This document shows, piece after piece, positions 5,975 to 13,230 of a DNA stretch of 15,886 bases (positions within the stretch are counted from its first letter, which is position 1; every line of letters starts with the position of its first letter). Location of the stretch: positions 1-15,886 of the forward strand of contig NZ_JMCC02000151.1 of assembly GCF_000737335.2 (NCBI RefSeq), in the 5' to 3' direction. A model generated the notes under the pieces. It was not told the origin of the DNA and ran no database searches. It worked only from the letters and a program-made list of their open reading frames with translations. Made by a program: the position numbers and the translations under genes. This stretch comes from Enhygromyxa salina (GTDB taxonomy: Bacteria; Myxococcota_A; Polyangia; Nannocystales; Nannocystaceae).

Positions 5975-8743
5975 ATGGGCATCGACCCCGATAGCACGCC
6001 TTCCTTCGACCTGCCCGCGCCGACAGAGTCGCACGGCAGCCGCGCGATGCGTTCGCGCATCGCCCAGCGCCTGTTCGACGAGTCCACGCCCGCCCAGTCG
6101 ATCGCCCACTACCAGATCCTGCGTCGAGTCGGCTCGGGCGGCATGGGTGTGGTCTACGCCGCCCGTGACTCCAAGCTCGATCGGGTCGTCGCGCTCAAGC
6201 TGGTCAGGCGCTCGTCCATGGCAGGCGGCGGACACGAGCGCTTGATCAGCGAGGCTCGGGCGCTCGCCAAGCTCTCGCATCCGAACATCATTCAAGTGCA
6301 TGAAGTCGGCGCTCACGAGGGTGACGTCTATATTGCCATGGAGTTTGTCGACGGCCAGACCCTCGGTCACTGGCTTCGCCACACTCCGCCGTCGCTGACC
6401 AAGCTGCTGCAGGTGTTCCTCGCGGCCGGTCACGGCCTCGTGGCGGCCCACGAAGCGGGCATCATTCATCGTGACTTCAAACCCAGCAACGTGCTGGTCG
6501 GAGGCGACGGTCGCGTGCGCGTCGTCGACTTTGGCCTCGCGTGTACGATCGAGAGCGTCTCGACCATCACCGACCCCTCGACGAGCCTCGACTCGCCCAC
6601 GTCGAGCACCCGGGTCGTCGGTACACCAGGCTACATCGCCCCGGAGCTGTTCGAGCGCCAGCCCGCCGACGAGCGCAGCGATCAGTTCGCGTTTTGTGTG
6701 GCCCTGTGCGAAGCGCTGAGCGGCCAACAACCCAAGACCGGTGAACCGCTTCGCGTTCGACCGCGGTGGCTGCGACGCGCGCTCGAGCGTGGCCTTCACC
6801 AAGACCCGAGGCAGCGCTGGCCGAGCTTGGCCAGCTTGGTAGCGACCCTCGACCGCGCCCCTCGCATCCGGCGTCGCGCTGGCGTTGTCTTGGTCGCAGC
6901 TGGGCTGGCCGGGGGCTACGGGCTGGCCAACGCGATGACGCCAGCCCGACCCGACTGCAGCGAGCTCGGTCAAGAGTTCGACGCGGTGTGGAACGATGCG
7001 CGCCGCGATCTGGTCAATACCCACCTCGACGACGGTGGTCGGGCGTGGACGAAGGCCATCGGTAAACAACTGGATCTCGCATTCGCCGAGCAGCGCGAGG
7101 CGTGGCTCGACGTGCGCGAGCGCGTGTGCAAGGGCTCGCTCGTCGGCGACGAATCTGGCGATCTGCACCTCGCCGATGCTTGCCTCGACCGACACCTGCA
7201 GCGAATCGACAGCCTGATCGCGTTCGTGCTGTCGACGCAGCCTCTGGCGCTCGTCAACATAGATGAGCAGATCGCCGAATTGGGTGATCCACGAGCGTGC
7301 GGCGACGGCTCGAGGTTGCTGGCGGCGCCCGCTCCCGTCGAGCACGCCGAGGAGATTCACCTGCTCGAGCTCGAGCTCGACAGGCTCGGCCTGCGCGTGG
7401 CGGGTGGCGACTTCACGACGGCCGTGTCGCACTGCTCGCGCTTGCTCGAGCGTGCCCGCGCCGTGAACTATCCCCGCATTGTGGCCGAGGTGCTCGAGCT
7501 GCAGTCGGTCATCGCCAGCGAGCGTGGCGACGCACGTCGTGCCGTCGCGGCGAGCTTCGAGACCGTGCTCGCGGCCGAGTCTGCGGGCGACGATCTGCGG
7601 GTGTTCCTGGCCCGGCGCCGCCTGGTGGATCTGTACGCCGAAGAACTCGACGATCTCGACGCCGCAACGCTGTGGTACGCCCAGGCGCAGGCCAGCTTCA
7701 CGCGGCTGGGCTCACCCGCGGTGCTCGAGGTCGCGCTGCTGGACGCGAGCTCCGAGCTCGCCGTCGCCGCCGGGGAGCTCGAGCGCGCTCAGCTCGAGCT
7801 CGAGCGCGCCCTCGAGCAGGCCCGCACCCTCGATCCCGGCCACCGCCGAGTCGACCAGCTAGAGCTGTCACTCGCCAATCTGCTGGCGGATCGCGGAGAT
7901 CACCGCGGCGCCATTGCGCGCTATGAGGCGCTCGCCGGGCGGCAGACCGCCCGACTTGGGGCCGATCATCCGAGCGTCGCCAGGATCGAGTTCGACCTCG
8001 GGCTGTGCCACTTCGAGCTCGGCGATCCGGACCAGGCGCAGCTGCACCTGGACCGGGCCCTGGACATCCAGACTCGTGCGTTCGGCGACGACGCTCCCCA
8101 GCTGCTGCCGACCCTCACGGTGCTGGCACAGATCGCGCTTGGCCGCGACGATCTCGAGCAGGTCCTGACTTTCGCCACGCGCATGATCCCGCTCGAACGC
8201 GCCAGCTATCCGATCGAGGATGGTCGCTACTTCAACGGCTCGCGCTTGCTCGCCAGGGCACACATGGTCGAGCACGACTACGCGGCCGCGCTGGCCGTCG
8301 ACGAGGCGCTGCTGACGGATCCACCCGCGCAGATGCCCGCCGAGATTCGCGCCGACCTCGAGCTCGAGCGTGGCTGGCTACTGTGCCGACTCGGGCGATG
8401 CACGCAGGCGCAGGCAGCCTTCGAACTCGCGGGCGCCGTGGACGACCCGGCCACGCAACACTACGTGGCGCTGGGCCTGGCCGAGGTCGAACTCGCGCGA
8501 GGTGACGCGGACGCGGCGTGGGCCAGCCTCGAGGCGCTCGCCGAGTTGCTGCCCGAACACGCCGCCGAGCCCGAGTTCGAGGCGGAACTCGCCGCGATCA
8601 GAGCGCTCACGCTCGCCCAGCGCTCGCCGTTTACGGACGAGTTCGAGGCCGCCATCGCCCTCGCTGCGGGTCACATCGGTGTCTTGCCCCCGGATCTATC
8701 CAAGCGCGTCGAGGCATTGCTCGACGGACAGGCCAAGCCATGA
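5975..8743 (+). CDS. transmembrane Ser/Thr protein kinase with TPR-like extracytoplasmic domain
   Basis: The product has 922 residues. Residues about 46-295 are a complete Hanks-type kinase: glycine loop GSGGMGVVY (53-61), VALK with K75, helix-C SEAR (E93), catalytic HRDFKPSN (165-172), DFG (185-187) and APE (222-224). The activation segment between them is rich in Ser/Thr (TIESVSTITDPSTSLDS), offering autophosphorylation sites. Residues about 303-321 are one membrane span (GVVLVAAGLAGGYGLANAM) after a basic stretch. The remaining 600 residues lie outside the cytoplasm. From about residue 445 they consist of paired helices of TPR type, for example DQLELSLANLLADRGDHRGAIARYEAL and EFDLGLCHFELGDPDQAQLHLDRAL, suited to binding a partner or ligand. 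The first in-frame ATG (5975) was chosen; a GTG at 5948 or TTG at 5942 would add 9-11 residues. The stop overlaps the protease start (ATGA). The divergent sigma factor and the protease suggest a signalling cassette. Confidence 0.93.
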   Translation: MGIDPDSTPSFDLPAPTESHGSRAMRSRIAQRLFDESTPAQSIAHYQILRRVGSGGMGVVYAARDSKLDRVVALKLVRRSSMAGGGHERLISEARALAKLSHPNIIQVHEVGAHEGDVYIAMEFVDGQTLGHWLRHTPPSLTKLLQVFLAAGHGLVAAHEAGIIHRDFKPSNVLVGGDGRVRVVDFGLACTIESVSTITDPSTSLDSPTSSTRVVGTPGYIAPELFERQPADERSDQFAFCVALCEALSGQQPKTGEPLRVRPRWLRRALERGLHQDPRQRWPSLASLVATLDRAPRIRRRAGVVLVAAGLAGGYGLANAMTPARPDCSELGQEFDAVWNDARRDLVNTHLDDGGRAWTKAIGKQLDLAFAEQREAWLDVRERVCKGSLVGDESGDLHLADACLDRHLQRIDSLIAFVLSTQPLALVNIDEQIAELGDPRACGDGSRLLAAPAPVEHAEEIHLLELELDRLGLRVAGGDFTTAVSHCSRLLERARAVNYPRIVAEVLELQSVIASERGDARRAVAASFETVLAAESAGDDLRVFLARRRLVDLYAEELDDLDAATLWYAQAQASFTRLGSPAVLEVALLDASSELAVAAGELERAQLELERALEQARTLDPGHRRVDQLELSLANLLADRGDHRGAIARYEALAGRQTARLGADHPSVARIEFDLGLCHFELGDPDQAQLHLDRALDIQTRAFGDDAPQLLPTLTVLAQIALGRDDLEQVLTFATRMIPLERASYPIEDGRYFNGSRLLARAHMVEHDYAAALAVDEALLTDPPAQMPAEIRADLELERGWLLCRLGRCTQAQAAFELAGAVDDPATQHYVALGLAEVELARGDADAAWASLEALAELLPEHAAEPEFEAELAAIRALTLAQRSPFTDEFEAAIALAAGHIGVLPPDLSKRVEALLDGQAKP

Positions 8744-9726
8744 GTCATCGAATGTTTCATACCGTGGGTCTGGTCGCCGCGCTGACGTCCGTGAGTGGCT
8801 GCGACCGAAAATCGGGGGAGTCCGCCAAATCGCTATTGATGACGGATCCCGTCGTGGACTACCTGTCCTCGACGATGGTCAACCCAGATACGAGCGAACC
8901 TCCCGCCATCGGGGCGACCGCGTCCATGGTCCTCCCACGAAATGTTCACTGCGTGGAGGATGGGTGGCTCATGCTCCGCAGCGACGAGCCTCTTTCCAAA
9001 GCGTACGGGAAGCCGTGTGACCGAACGCTGCTCGCACCGTTCGCCGAGGAGGCCCGAGCTCTGGGCTGCACGGCGACGCTGATCGCAAACGATCAGGTGC
9101 TGACCGCCGCCCACTGCATCATTGGCGACAACGTCAACCTCGATCGAATCTACTTTGTCTTCGGTCGCACGATTGACTCCGAGTTCGCCAAACCCAAATC
9201 GCCTGGCGAGAAAATCGCAGTGCCCTCAGCTCACTGGGCCCAGGCCACGTGTGTGACGGCCGGCGATCTCGCTCCAGGCGAGGTTCCGCCCGATTGGGTC
9301 GTCCTTCAACTCGCCGAATACGTCGCTATTCCTCCCCTCGCGCTGGCCGCGACGGCCCCGACGCTCAACAGTAAAGTGGAGATGTTCGCGTACCCGCTGG
9401 GACTCCCACTCAAGCAGATCTCTGTCAAGCTGACCGATCTCGAGGGCGAGGCCGAGTGGGACTCCGCCAGCGGCAACTCGGGCGCGGCGCTGCTGGACGC
9501 GGAAAGTGCCATCATCGGCGTCGTCCGTGGTAACAATCAGGCCGCCGCCTCCACCTTCGGTGATTGCACGGAGCCTGCCCGGTGCCAGCCAGACAAATGC
9601 GCGGGGCAGCCGTACACACCCGTGTCGGTGTTCTCCAATTGGGCCACATTTGGTGTCACACAGCGCCTTCGCTACAAGCTCTCACCCAACGTCAAACCCT
9701 GCTCCAAGAACAATACACACGAATAG
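8740..9726 (+). CDS. trypsin-like (S1 family) serine protease lipoprotein
   Basis: The 328-residue protein begins with a lipoprotein signal (MSHRMFHTVGLVAALTSVSGC; lipobox VSGC, C21), so it should be anchored in the envelope facing away from the cytoplasm. All three catalytic residues are visible: H125 in LTAAHC, D185 in PPDWVVLQL and S247 in ASGNSGAAL. The GNSG form resembles glutamyl-endopeptidase/V8-type and other bacterial S1 proteases rather than GDSG of trypsin. Several cysteines (71, 93, 110, 126, 171 and a CTEPARCQPDKC cluster near the end) suggest disulfides. Translation starts at 8740 within an ATGA overlap with the kinase stop, implying coupled synthesis. The frame is open further upstream to 8518, but that part is antisense-like read-through of the kinase. 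Its target is unknown; it might process the kinase's sensor domain or the small protein encoded next. Confidence 0.92.
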   Translation: MSHRMFHTVGLVAALTSVSGCDRKSGESAKSLLMTDPVVDYLSSTMVNPDTSEPPAIGATASMVLPRNVHCVEDGWLMLRSDEPLSKAYGKPCDRTLLAPFAEEARALGCTATLIANDQVLTAAHCIIGDNVNLDRIYFVFGRTIDSEFAKPKSPGEKIAVPSAHWAQATCVTAGDLAPGEVPPDWVVLQLAEYVAIPPLALAATAPTLNSKVEMFAYPLGLPLKQISVKLTDLEGEAEWDSASGNSGAALLDAESAIIGVVRGNNQAAASTFGDCTEPARCQPDKCAGQPYTPVSVFSNWATFGVTQRLRYKLSPNVKPCSKNNTHE

Positions 9727-9729
9727 AGG
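9725..9729 (+). promoter_or_regulatory. ribosome binding site that fixes the start of the third operon gene
   Basis: AGAGG overlaps the protease stop codon (TAG, 9724-9726) and lies 7 bases before the ATG at 9737. It supports this ATG rather than the longer in-frame opening inside the protease gene. Confidence 0.7.
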
Positions 9730-9736
9730 TAGAACA

Positions 9737-10207
9737 ATGCCGCTCAACTACGAAATCTGGTACGCCCCCAACGATCCCGGAGACCCGGTGGATGTGTGCA
9801 GCTCGGACTCAGCCCTGAGTCTCACGCTCGTCAACGATCACGAATGTACATACAAGGACAACGCAGGCGCTTCGCATGACGTCGCCTTTATCAAGATCAC
9901 CTACTCGAAAGACGCTGGGGGTAGCTTCCCTACCAGCAGCTTCACCATCACGGCTTCGCCGAATCGGTGGGATGTCGAGCCGATCAACGGCTACGCGTTC
10001 TCGGGGAGTTCGACGTCGATCGGGACCGCCACCGCCACGAAAACGGAAGAGGTGTGGCTGATAACCTTCACCCCGCCCGATTACGAAGCACCCGAGACCG
10101 CTGCGTCGACGATGTGGTTGTTCGGCGTTAGCACCCCACCGCCGAAGCTCAAGGTGATCGTGAAGCGCCAGGATGCCACGTTCAGCTGTCCGCCATCCGA
10201 GCGGTGA
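9737..10207 (+). CDS. unknown 156-residue protein, third gene of the kinase-protease operon
   Basis: The gene begins 10 bases after the protease stop with a good ribosome binding site, so it is co-transcribed with the kinase and protease. The protein is rich in Ser/Thr, Pro and aromatic residues and alternates polar and hydrophobic residues in a way that predicts beta strands (SLTLVNDHECTYKD, AFIKITYSKD, SFTITASPNRWDV, EVWLITFTPPDY, KLKVIVKRQDATF). It has three cysteines (VDVCSS, HECTY, FSCPP). No signal peptide, membrane span or known motif is visible, so it should stay in the cytoplasm unless exported another way. I do not recognise the family. A beta-sandwich protein acting as a kinase substrate or protease target is possible, but this is inferred only from position. 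Confidence 0.8.
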   Translation: MPLNYEIWYAPNDPGDPVDVCSSDSALSLTLVNDHECTYKDNAGASHDVAFIKITYSKDAGGSFPTSSFTITASPNRWDVEPINGYAFSGSSTSIGTATATKTEEVWLITFTPPDYEAPETAASTMWLFGVSTPPPKLKVIVKRQDATFSCPPSER

Positions 10208-10234
10208 ACTCCAGCGCGGACTCGAGCACCTGAA

Positions 10235-10300
10235 CCGGCTCGACACCGCCCATCACGCCGGTGCGAGGGATCGCCGTGATGATCCGTCGGTGTCGACCGG
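10235..10300. terminator. long imperfect inverted repeat between convergent genes, probable bidirectional terminator
   Basis: CCGG-C-TCGACACC (10235-10247) pairs with GGTGTCGACCGG (10289-10300), giving 12 bp with one bulged base. Inside it CATCACG (10251-10257) pairs with CGTGATG (10275-10281), 7 bp. The element sits between the plus-strand gene ending at 10207 and the minus-strand gene ending at 10315. No T run follows on either strand, so a termination role rests on position and structure. Confidence 0.5.
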
Positions 10301-10314
10301 CTAGACGTCTGCGC

Positions 10315-10899
10315 TCAGCCGCCGACGCTGCCGGGATAGGCCAACGAGTGAACCAGCTCGACCGACTCGATCTGCCACACCCCGTCCTCGCGCACGAACG
10401 TGGCGGTGTTGGCCGCGAACAGCAGCAGCTTCTCGTCGACGTCCAAGCCCAGCTCCGGTGGGGGCTTGGTCGAGTTTGCGAACTTGAAGGTTGCTGTCGC
10501 GTTGTCGCCGTCGAGCTCGACAGCGATCGCGCTGGTGCTGAGGTTGGCCTGGGCCGCGACCATGATCGGCCCGTAGCCTGCGATCAGGCCATCGTAGCCC
10601 TCGAACACGTGCGCGCCGCCGGCCGGGTCGACGGCCGTGAGACTGAAGTTGCGGTGGATCCGAGGCTCGAGCGCCTCGAGCCCGGCTAGATCCGAGTTGT
10701 CGACGACCTGGGCAAAGCCAAGCACGAGGCCGCGGAGCTCTTCTTTGGTCTCCAACACCTGCACGCGCGCCTCGAGGTCGAGGTCGTCGGAAGCCGCCTC
10801 GGCTTCGGTGCAAGATGCCAGCAGCAGTGGGGACATGCTCAACGCGAGCGTGACGCCGAGGGTACGGATGATGCCTGATGTTCGAGTCTTGGTTGTCAT
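10315..10899 (-). CDS. SnoaL/NTF2-like domain lipoprotein
   Basis: The 194-residue protein starts with a lipoprotein signal: MTTKTRTSGIIR, a hydrophobic run and the lipobox LASC (C30), then an acidic TEAEAASDDLD linker. Residues about 45-185 look like a SnoaL-like/DUF4440-type cone fold: a first helix LETKEELRGLVLGFAQVVDNSDLAGLEAL, then GYDGLIAGYGPIMVAAQ, and paired strands (SAIAVELDGDNATATFKFAN, TATFVREDGVWQIESVELVHS). The strand EDGVWQIESVEL is characteristic. This superfamily includes polyketide cyclases, isomerases and non-catalytic binding proteins, so the role is open; the ligand would be met outside the cytoplasm. The ATG at 10899 has an excellent AGGAG (10906-10910) 6 bases upstream. 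The gene is divergent from a LysR regulator, which is the natural candidate for its control. Confidence 0.85.
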   Translation of the reverse strand: MTTKTRTSGIIRTLGVTLALSMSPLLLASCTEAEAASDDLDLEARVQVLETKEELRGLVLGFAQVVDNSDLAGLEALEPRIHRNFSLTAVDPAGGAHVFEGYDGLIAGYGPIMVAAQANLSTSAIAVELDGDNATATFKFANSTKPPPELGLDVDEKLLLFAANTATFVREDGVWQIESVELVHSLAYPGSVGG

Positions 10900-10937
10900 G
10901 GTGAACTCCTGTGACGGAGTTGTAGGCCCAGACAAAT

Positions 10938-10986
10938 ATTACTCAAATAGTGATTTTGCATGTGTGCTATTTGCAATTTGAATAAT
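10938..10986. promoter_or_regulatory. nested inverted repeats, probable LysR-type operator and divergent promoter
   Basis: CAAATAG (10944-10950) and CTATTTG (10967-10973) are perfect inverted copies 16 bases apart. Outside them ATTACTCAAAT (10938-10948) and ATTTGAATAAT (10976-10986) match in inverted orientation at 10 of 11 positions. The region is far more AT-rich than its surroundings. It lies 39 bases upstream of the SnoaL-like ATG and 17 bases upstream of the LysR ATG. LysR regulators typically bind interrupted dyads in such divergent regions, so this is a reasoned operator call. Confidence 0.6.
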
Positions 10987-11003
10987 CATCTACTCTGGTC
11001 GCC

Positions 11004-11930
11004 ATGACCACCTCAGAGCTCGTGGACTACGATCTCAACTTGCTCGTGGCGCTCCACGCTCTGCTGCGTGAGCGCCACGTGAGCCGAGCCGCGGAGCTGC
11101 TCGGGCTGAGTCAGCCAAGCATGAGCCGCGCGCTTGGGCGCTTGCGCGAGATGTTTGGTGACCCGCTGCTCGTGCGCGGCAAGTCTGGCATGCAGCCGAG
11201 CGCGCGAGCGCTCGAGCTCTACCCACAAGTCGAGGAGTTGCTCGCTGGGGTCCGTCAGCTGGTCCAGCCCGCGCGCTTCGATCCGCTCACGGCGACGGGC
11301 ACCGTCCGCATGGCCGCGCCGGACCTGGTCGTCTACATGTTCGTCCCTCCCCTGATGCGGGCGCTGGCCGAACAGGCCCCCGGGCTCAGCCTCGACGTCG
11401 TCCGCTGGCAGCCAAGCTGGCGCGAGCACCTCGAGAGCGGGGACATCGATCTGACCTTGGGCATCCCCCGGGGCGACGAGCCCAATGTCTACGCGCGTCC
11501 GCTGATCGAGACTCACTGGGCCTGCGTCCTGCGCAAGGGCCATCCGGCGCTCCGCGGCAAGTGGACCGTCGAACGATTCGCGGCGCTCGATCACTTGCTG
11601 GTCTCGCTCACGGGCCACGGCGACGGGCCGATCGACGCTGCCCTCGCCGCGCTTGGGCTCTCACGCAAGGTCGCGTTGCGGGTTCCCTATCCCGTGTTGA
11701 CCCCGCTGTTGGTCGCCGAGACCGACCTCGTGCTCACGACCCCCGCCTGGCTCGCGCGCAAGCTCGCCGGCTCCATGGGCCTTGCGATCCGGCGCCCGCC
11801 CATCCCCATCGCGCCGATCCGGGCACCCATGCTGTGGCACGAACGAAGCCACCGCGACCCCACCCAGCGCTGGTTTCGGGCGCTGCTCGGCGGGCTCGCC
11901 GAGCAGCTGGACATGAAGGTTTCGTCCTAA
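11004..11930 (+). CDS. LysR-family transcriptional regulator
   Basis: The 308-residue length is normal for the family. Residues about 9-68 are the winged helix-turn-helix: DLNLLVALHALLRERHVSRAAELLGLSQPSMSRALGRLREMFGDPLLVR, with the usual AAxxLxxSQxxxSxxLxxLR pattern. Residues about 95-300 are the periplasmic-binding-protein-like effector domain (GTVRMAAPDLVVYMFVPPLMRALAEQAPGLSL, LESGDIDLTLGIP, THWACVLRKGHP, DLVLTTPAWLARKLA). The effector is not predictable from the sequence. It is divergent from the SnoaL-like lipoprotein across an AT-rich operator-like region and most likely controls that gene and itself. The ATG at 11004 has only a weak ribosome site. A short 6-bp hairpin (CTCCGC/GCGGAG, 11960-11973) follows the stop. 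Confidence 0.93.
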   Translation: MTTSELVDYDLNLLVALHALLRERHVSRAAELLGLSQPSMSRALGRLREMFGDPLLVRGKSGMQPSARALELYPQVEELLAGVRQLVQPARFDPLTATGTVRMAAPDLVVYMFVPPLMRALAEQAPGLSLDVVRWQPSWREHLESGDIDLTLGIPRGDEPNVYARPLIETHWACVLRKGHPALRGKWTVERFAALDHLLVSLTGHGDGPIDAALAALGLSRKVALRVPYPVLTPLLVAETDLVLTTPAWLARKLAGSMGLAIRRPPIPIAPIRAPMLWHERSHRDPTQRWFRALLGGLAEQLDMKVSS

Positions 11931-12033
11931 CAGCACGGGCAGCCCTTCGCCTGGTCCTCCTCCGCGAGCGGAGCTCGACAACAAGCTACAATCGAGGATC
12001 GGCGCTGCGCTGCGCGACGATTGCTTCGCCGGC

Positions 12034-12309
12034 TTGAAGATTGCTCGCGCAGGCGCTGCGCTCGAGCTACGTGGGTCGACGCTGGTCGCCATGCGCCGAG
12101 AGTGGACGCAAGAGAAGCGATGGTGGTACGCGCTCGATCTGTGCTTGCACGCGGGTGGAGTGGCCTACGAGATTCTGCTGTACCGAGACGACTACGACGG
12201 CACGTCTGTCCTGTGTGAAGCACGACACCCCGAGGCAATTCCGCGGCTCGAGGCGGCGCTGGGCGACTGGCTGGAGGGGTTCTTCGTCTGCCCGACGAGA
12301 CGATTTTAA
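12034..12309 (+). CDS. short unknown protein, start uncertain
   Basis: The frame encodes 91 residues from a TTG at 12034 or 72 from an ATG at 12091. The C-terminal part reads like genuine protein: EWTQEKRWWYALDLCLHAGGVAYEILLYRDDYDGTSVLCEARHPEAIPRLEAALGDWLEGFF, a compact alpha/beta pattern with two cysteines. The same frame is open further upstream and also looks coding there (ELDNKLQSRIGAALRDDCFAG, about 11971-12033), yet no ATG, GTG or TTG precedes it before the LysR stop. Either the start is unusual, or the 5' end has been lost or shifted. No ribosome site is evident and no family was recognised. It lies in the same direction as the LysR gene, about 100 bases after it. Confidence 0.5.
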   Translation: MKIARAGAALELRGSTLVAMRREWTQEKRWWYALDLCLHAGGVAYEILLYRDDYDGTSVLCEARHPEAIPRLEAALGDWLEGFFVCPTRRF

Positions 12310-12365
12310 ATATCTTCGAGCAGGAAATGCGGCTCGGGCGGGTGGACGTTGGCCGTGTCTCACAA

Positions 12366-12419
12366 CGACTCGATCACGCGGCGATCGGACGAGTCGAGGC
12401 CGGCAGCGTGGAAGCCACG
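12366..12419. terminator. two hairpins between convergent genes
   Basis: CGACTCG (12366-12372) pairs perfectly with CGAGTCG (12390-12396), and CGTGG (12407-12411) pairs with CCACG (12415-12419) around a 3-base loop. They lie in the 133-base gap between the plus-strand gene ending at 12309 and the minus-strand gene ending at 12443. This suggests transcription end sites, but no T tracts follow. Nothing else is seen in the gap. Confidence 0.35.
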
Positions 12420-12442
12420 TGACCACCCCGTGCGTCGTCCAC

Positions 12443-13168
12443 TCAGCGCGAGCCGGGGGCTGGGCACGACCCGGCCTCGACGCAGTCCGTTCGGCGGAGC
12501 GGATCGACGTCGTCGCTGGTGCAGGTCTGGCAGTCGGCGTTGAAGGTCAGGAACATGCCCGACCGCGAGGCCTTGCACAGGCTCTCGGTCCAGACCGTGT
12601 CGCCGTCAAGCCGCCCGCGCAAGCCGTACTTGCGCGGGATCGTGATCTTGCGACGGGTCAAGGGCCCGGTCTGTATGCGCATGGGCGGCTTGCTCTCGAG
12701 GTCCGGCGAAAAGCCAAACTCGATGTCGTCGTCGCAGAAATTGGTGAAGGTGATCGTGATTGTGCCGCCGTCCTCCACCGCGTAGTGGCTGTCCGAGTCG
12801 ACCCGCAGCTGCGCGATGTCACTGGGCGGATCCGGCGGGCAGTTGTTGGCGAGCTCGAAGGGCGCGTGCAGATCGATGCCGGCCGGGATCCGCCCAGCGG
12901 CCTCGAGCCCGCGCGCGCTCGCGTCAGCGCGGCACTGCTCGAGCGGCACGCGGCCCCGCTCGAGCTCGGGCGCGGTGCGGTGCCAACACAGCTGCGCCCA
13001 TGCCCAGGCCATCACCGTCAGATCGTTGAGCTCGCCGCAGCGCTCGCTCAGGCTTACGGCTTGATCCACGACGATCCGCTGGGTCTCGTCGGGCGGGACC
13101 TGGTTGGTAGGGCCCGCACAGGTGAGGAGGGCCAGACCGAGCACCGAGAAGCGACCGACGCCAAGCAC
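12443..13168 (-). CDS. cysteine-rich putative lipoprotein, function unknown
   Basis: The product has 241 residues from a GTG start. The N-terminus has a short signal (MLGVGRFSVLGLALLTC) whose lipobox LLTC has a less usual Thr before the Cys, so lipidation is probable rather than certain. About a dozen further cysteines are spread over the protein (SERCGEL, QLCWH, EQCRAD, NNCPP, NFCDDD, SLCKAS, ADCQTC, TDCVEAGSC). The middle (DSDSHYAVEDGGTITITFTNFCDDDIEFGFSPD) looks like a beta-sandwich with an acidic loop, resembling domains that carry calcium or recognise surface ligands, but no family can be named. The start at 13168 is the first available and yields the signal peptide. The gene follows the minus-strand CxxC protein by 54 bases, with a hairpin between them, so an operon is uncertain. 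Confidence 0.7.
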   Translation of the reverse strand: MLGVGRFSVLGLALLTCAGPTNQVPPDETQRIVVDQAVSLSERCGELNDLTVMAWAWAQLCWHRTAPELERGRVPLEQCRADASARGLEAAGRIPAGIDLHAPFELANNCPPDPPSDIAQLRVDSDSHYAVEDGGTITITFTNFCDDDIEFGFSPDLESKPPMRIQTGPLTRRKITIPRKYGLRGRLDGDTVWTESLCKASRSGMFLTFNADCQTCTSDDVDPLRRTDCVEAGSCPAPGSR

Positions 13169-13190
13169 TTGTAGAGCCTAACAGCTAATG

Positions 13191-13230
13191 ACCCCCTACA
13201 GATGACTTGGTCGCATGAGTCATCAGGGGT
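13191..13230 (-). terminator. imperfect palindrome overlapping the stop codon of the CxxC-pair protein gene
   Basis: GATGACT (13201-13207) pairs perfectly with AGTCATC (13218-13224), and the flanking ACCCC (13191-13195) pairs with GGGGT (13226-13230), with unequal internal loops. It spans the stop codon at 13223-13225 of the minus-strand gene. It could terminate or attenuate transcription before the putative lipoprotein gene downstream. No T tract is present. Confidence 0.4.

Noticed and set aside
5891..7432. 513-residue minus-strand open frame opposite the kinase gene
   Set aside because: It lies wholly antisense to unmistakable kinase motifs. Long antisense frames are expected in GC-rich genes, and its Arg/Val/Asp/His-rich composition is typical of such shadows.
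7735..7830. dense GAGCTC/CTCGAG palindromes in the kinase TPR region
   Set aside because: They are explained by runs of Glu-Leu codons in the helical repeats (ELERAQLELERALEQ) rather than by a DNA-level signal.
8518..8739. 74-residue N-terminal extension of the protease
   Set aside because: It is Arg-rich, read out of frame from the kinase gene, and would bury the lipoprotein signal; the ATG in the ATGA overlap is better.
9506..9736. upstream extension of the third operon gene into the protease gene
   Set aside because: It overlaps the protease in another frame, and a good ribosome site precedes the ATG at 9737.
12041..13174. 377-residue plus-strand frame covering the short unknown gene and the opposite of the putative lipoprotein gene
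   Set aside because: The first part is Arg/Ser/Thr-rich low-complexity sequence and the rest is antisense to a frame with a signal peptide and ordered cysteines.
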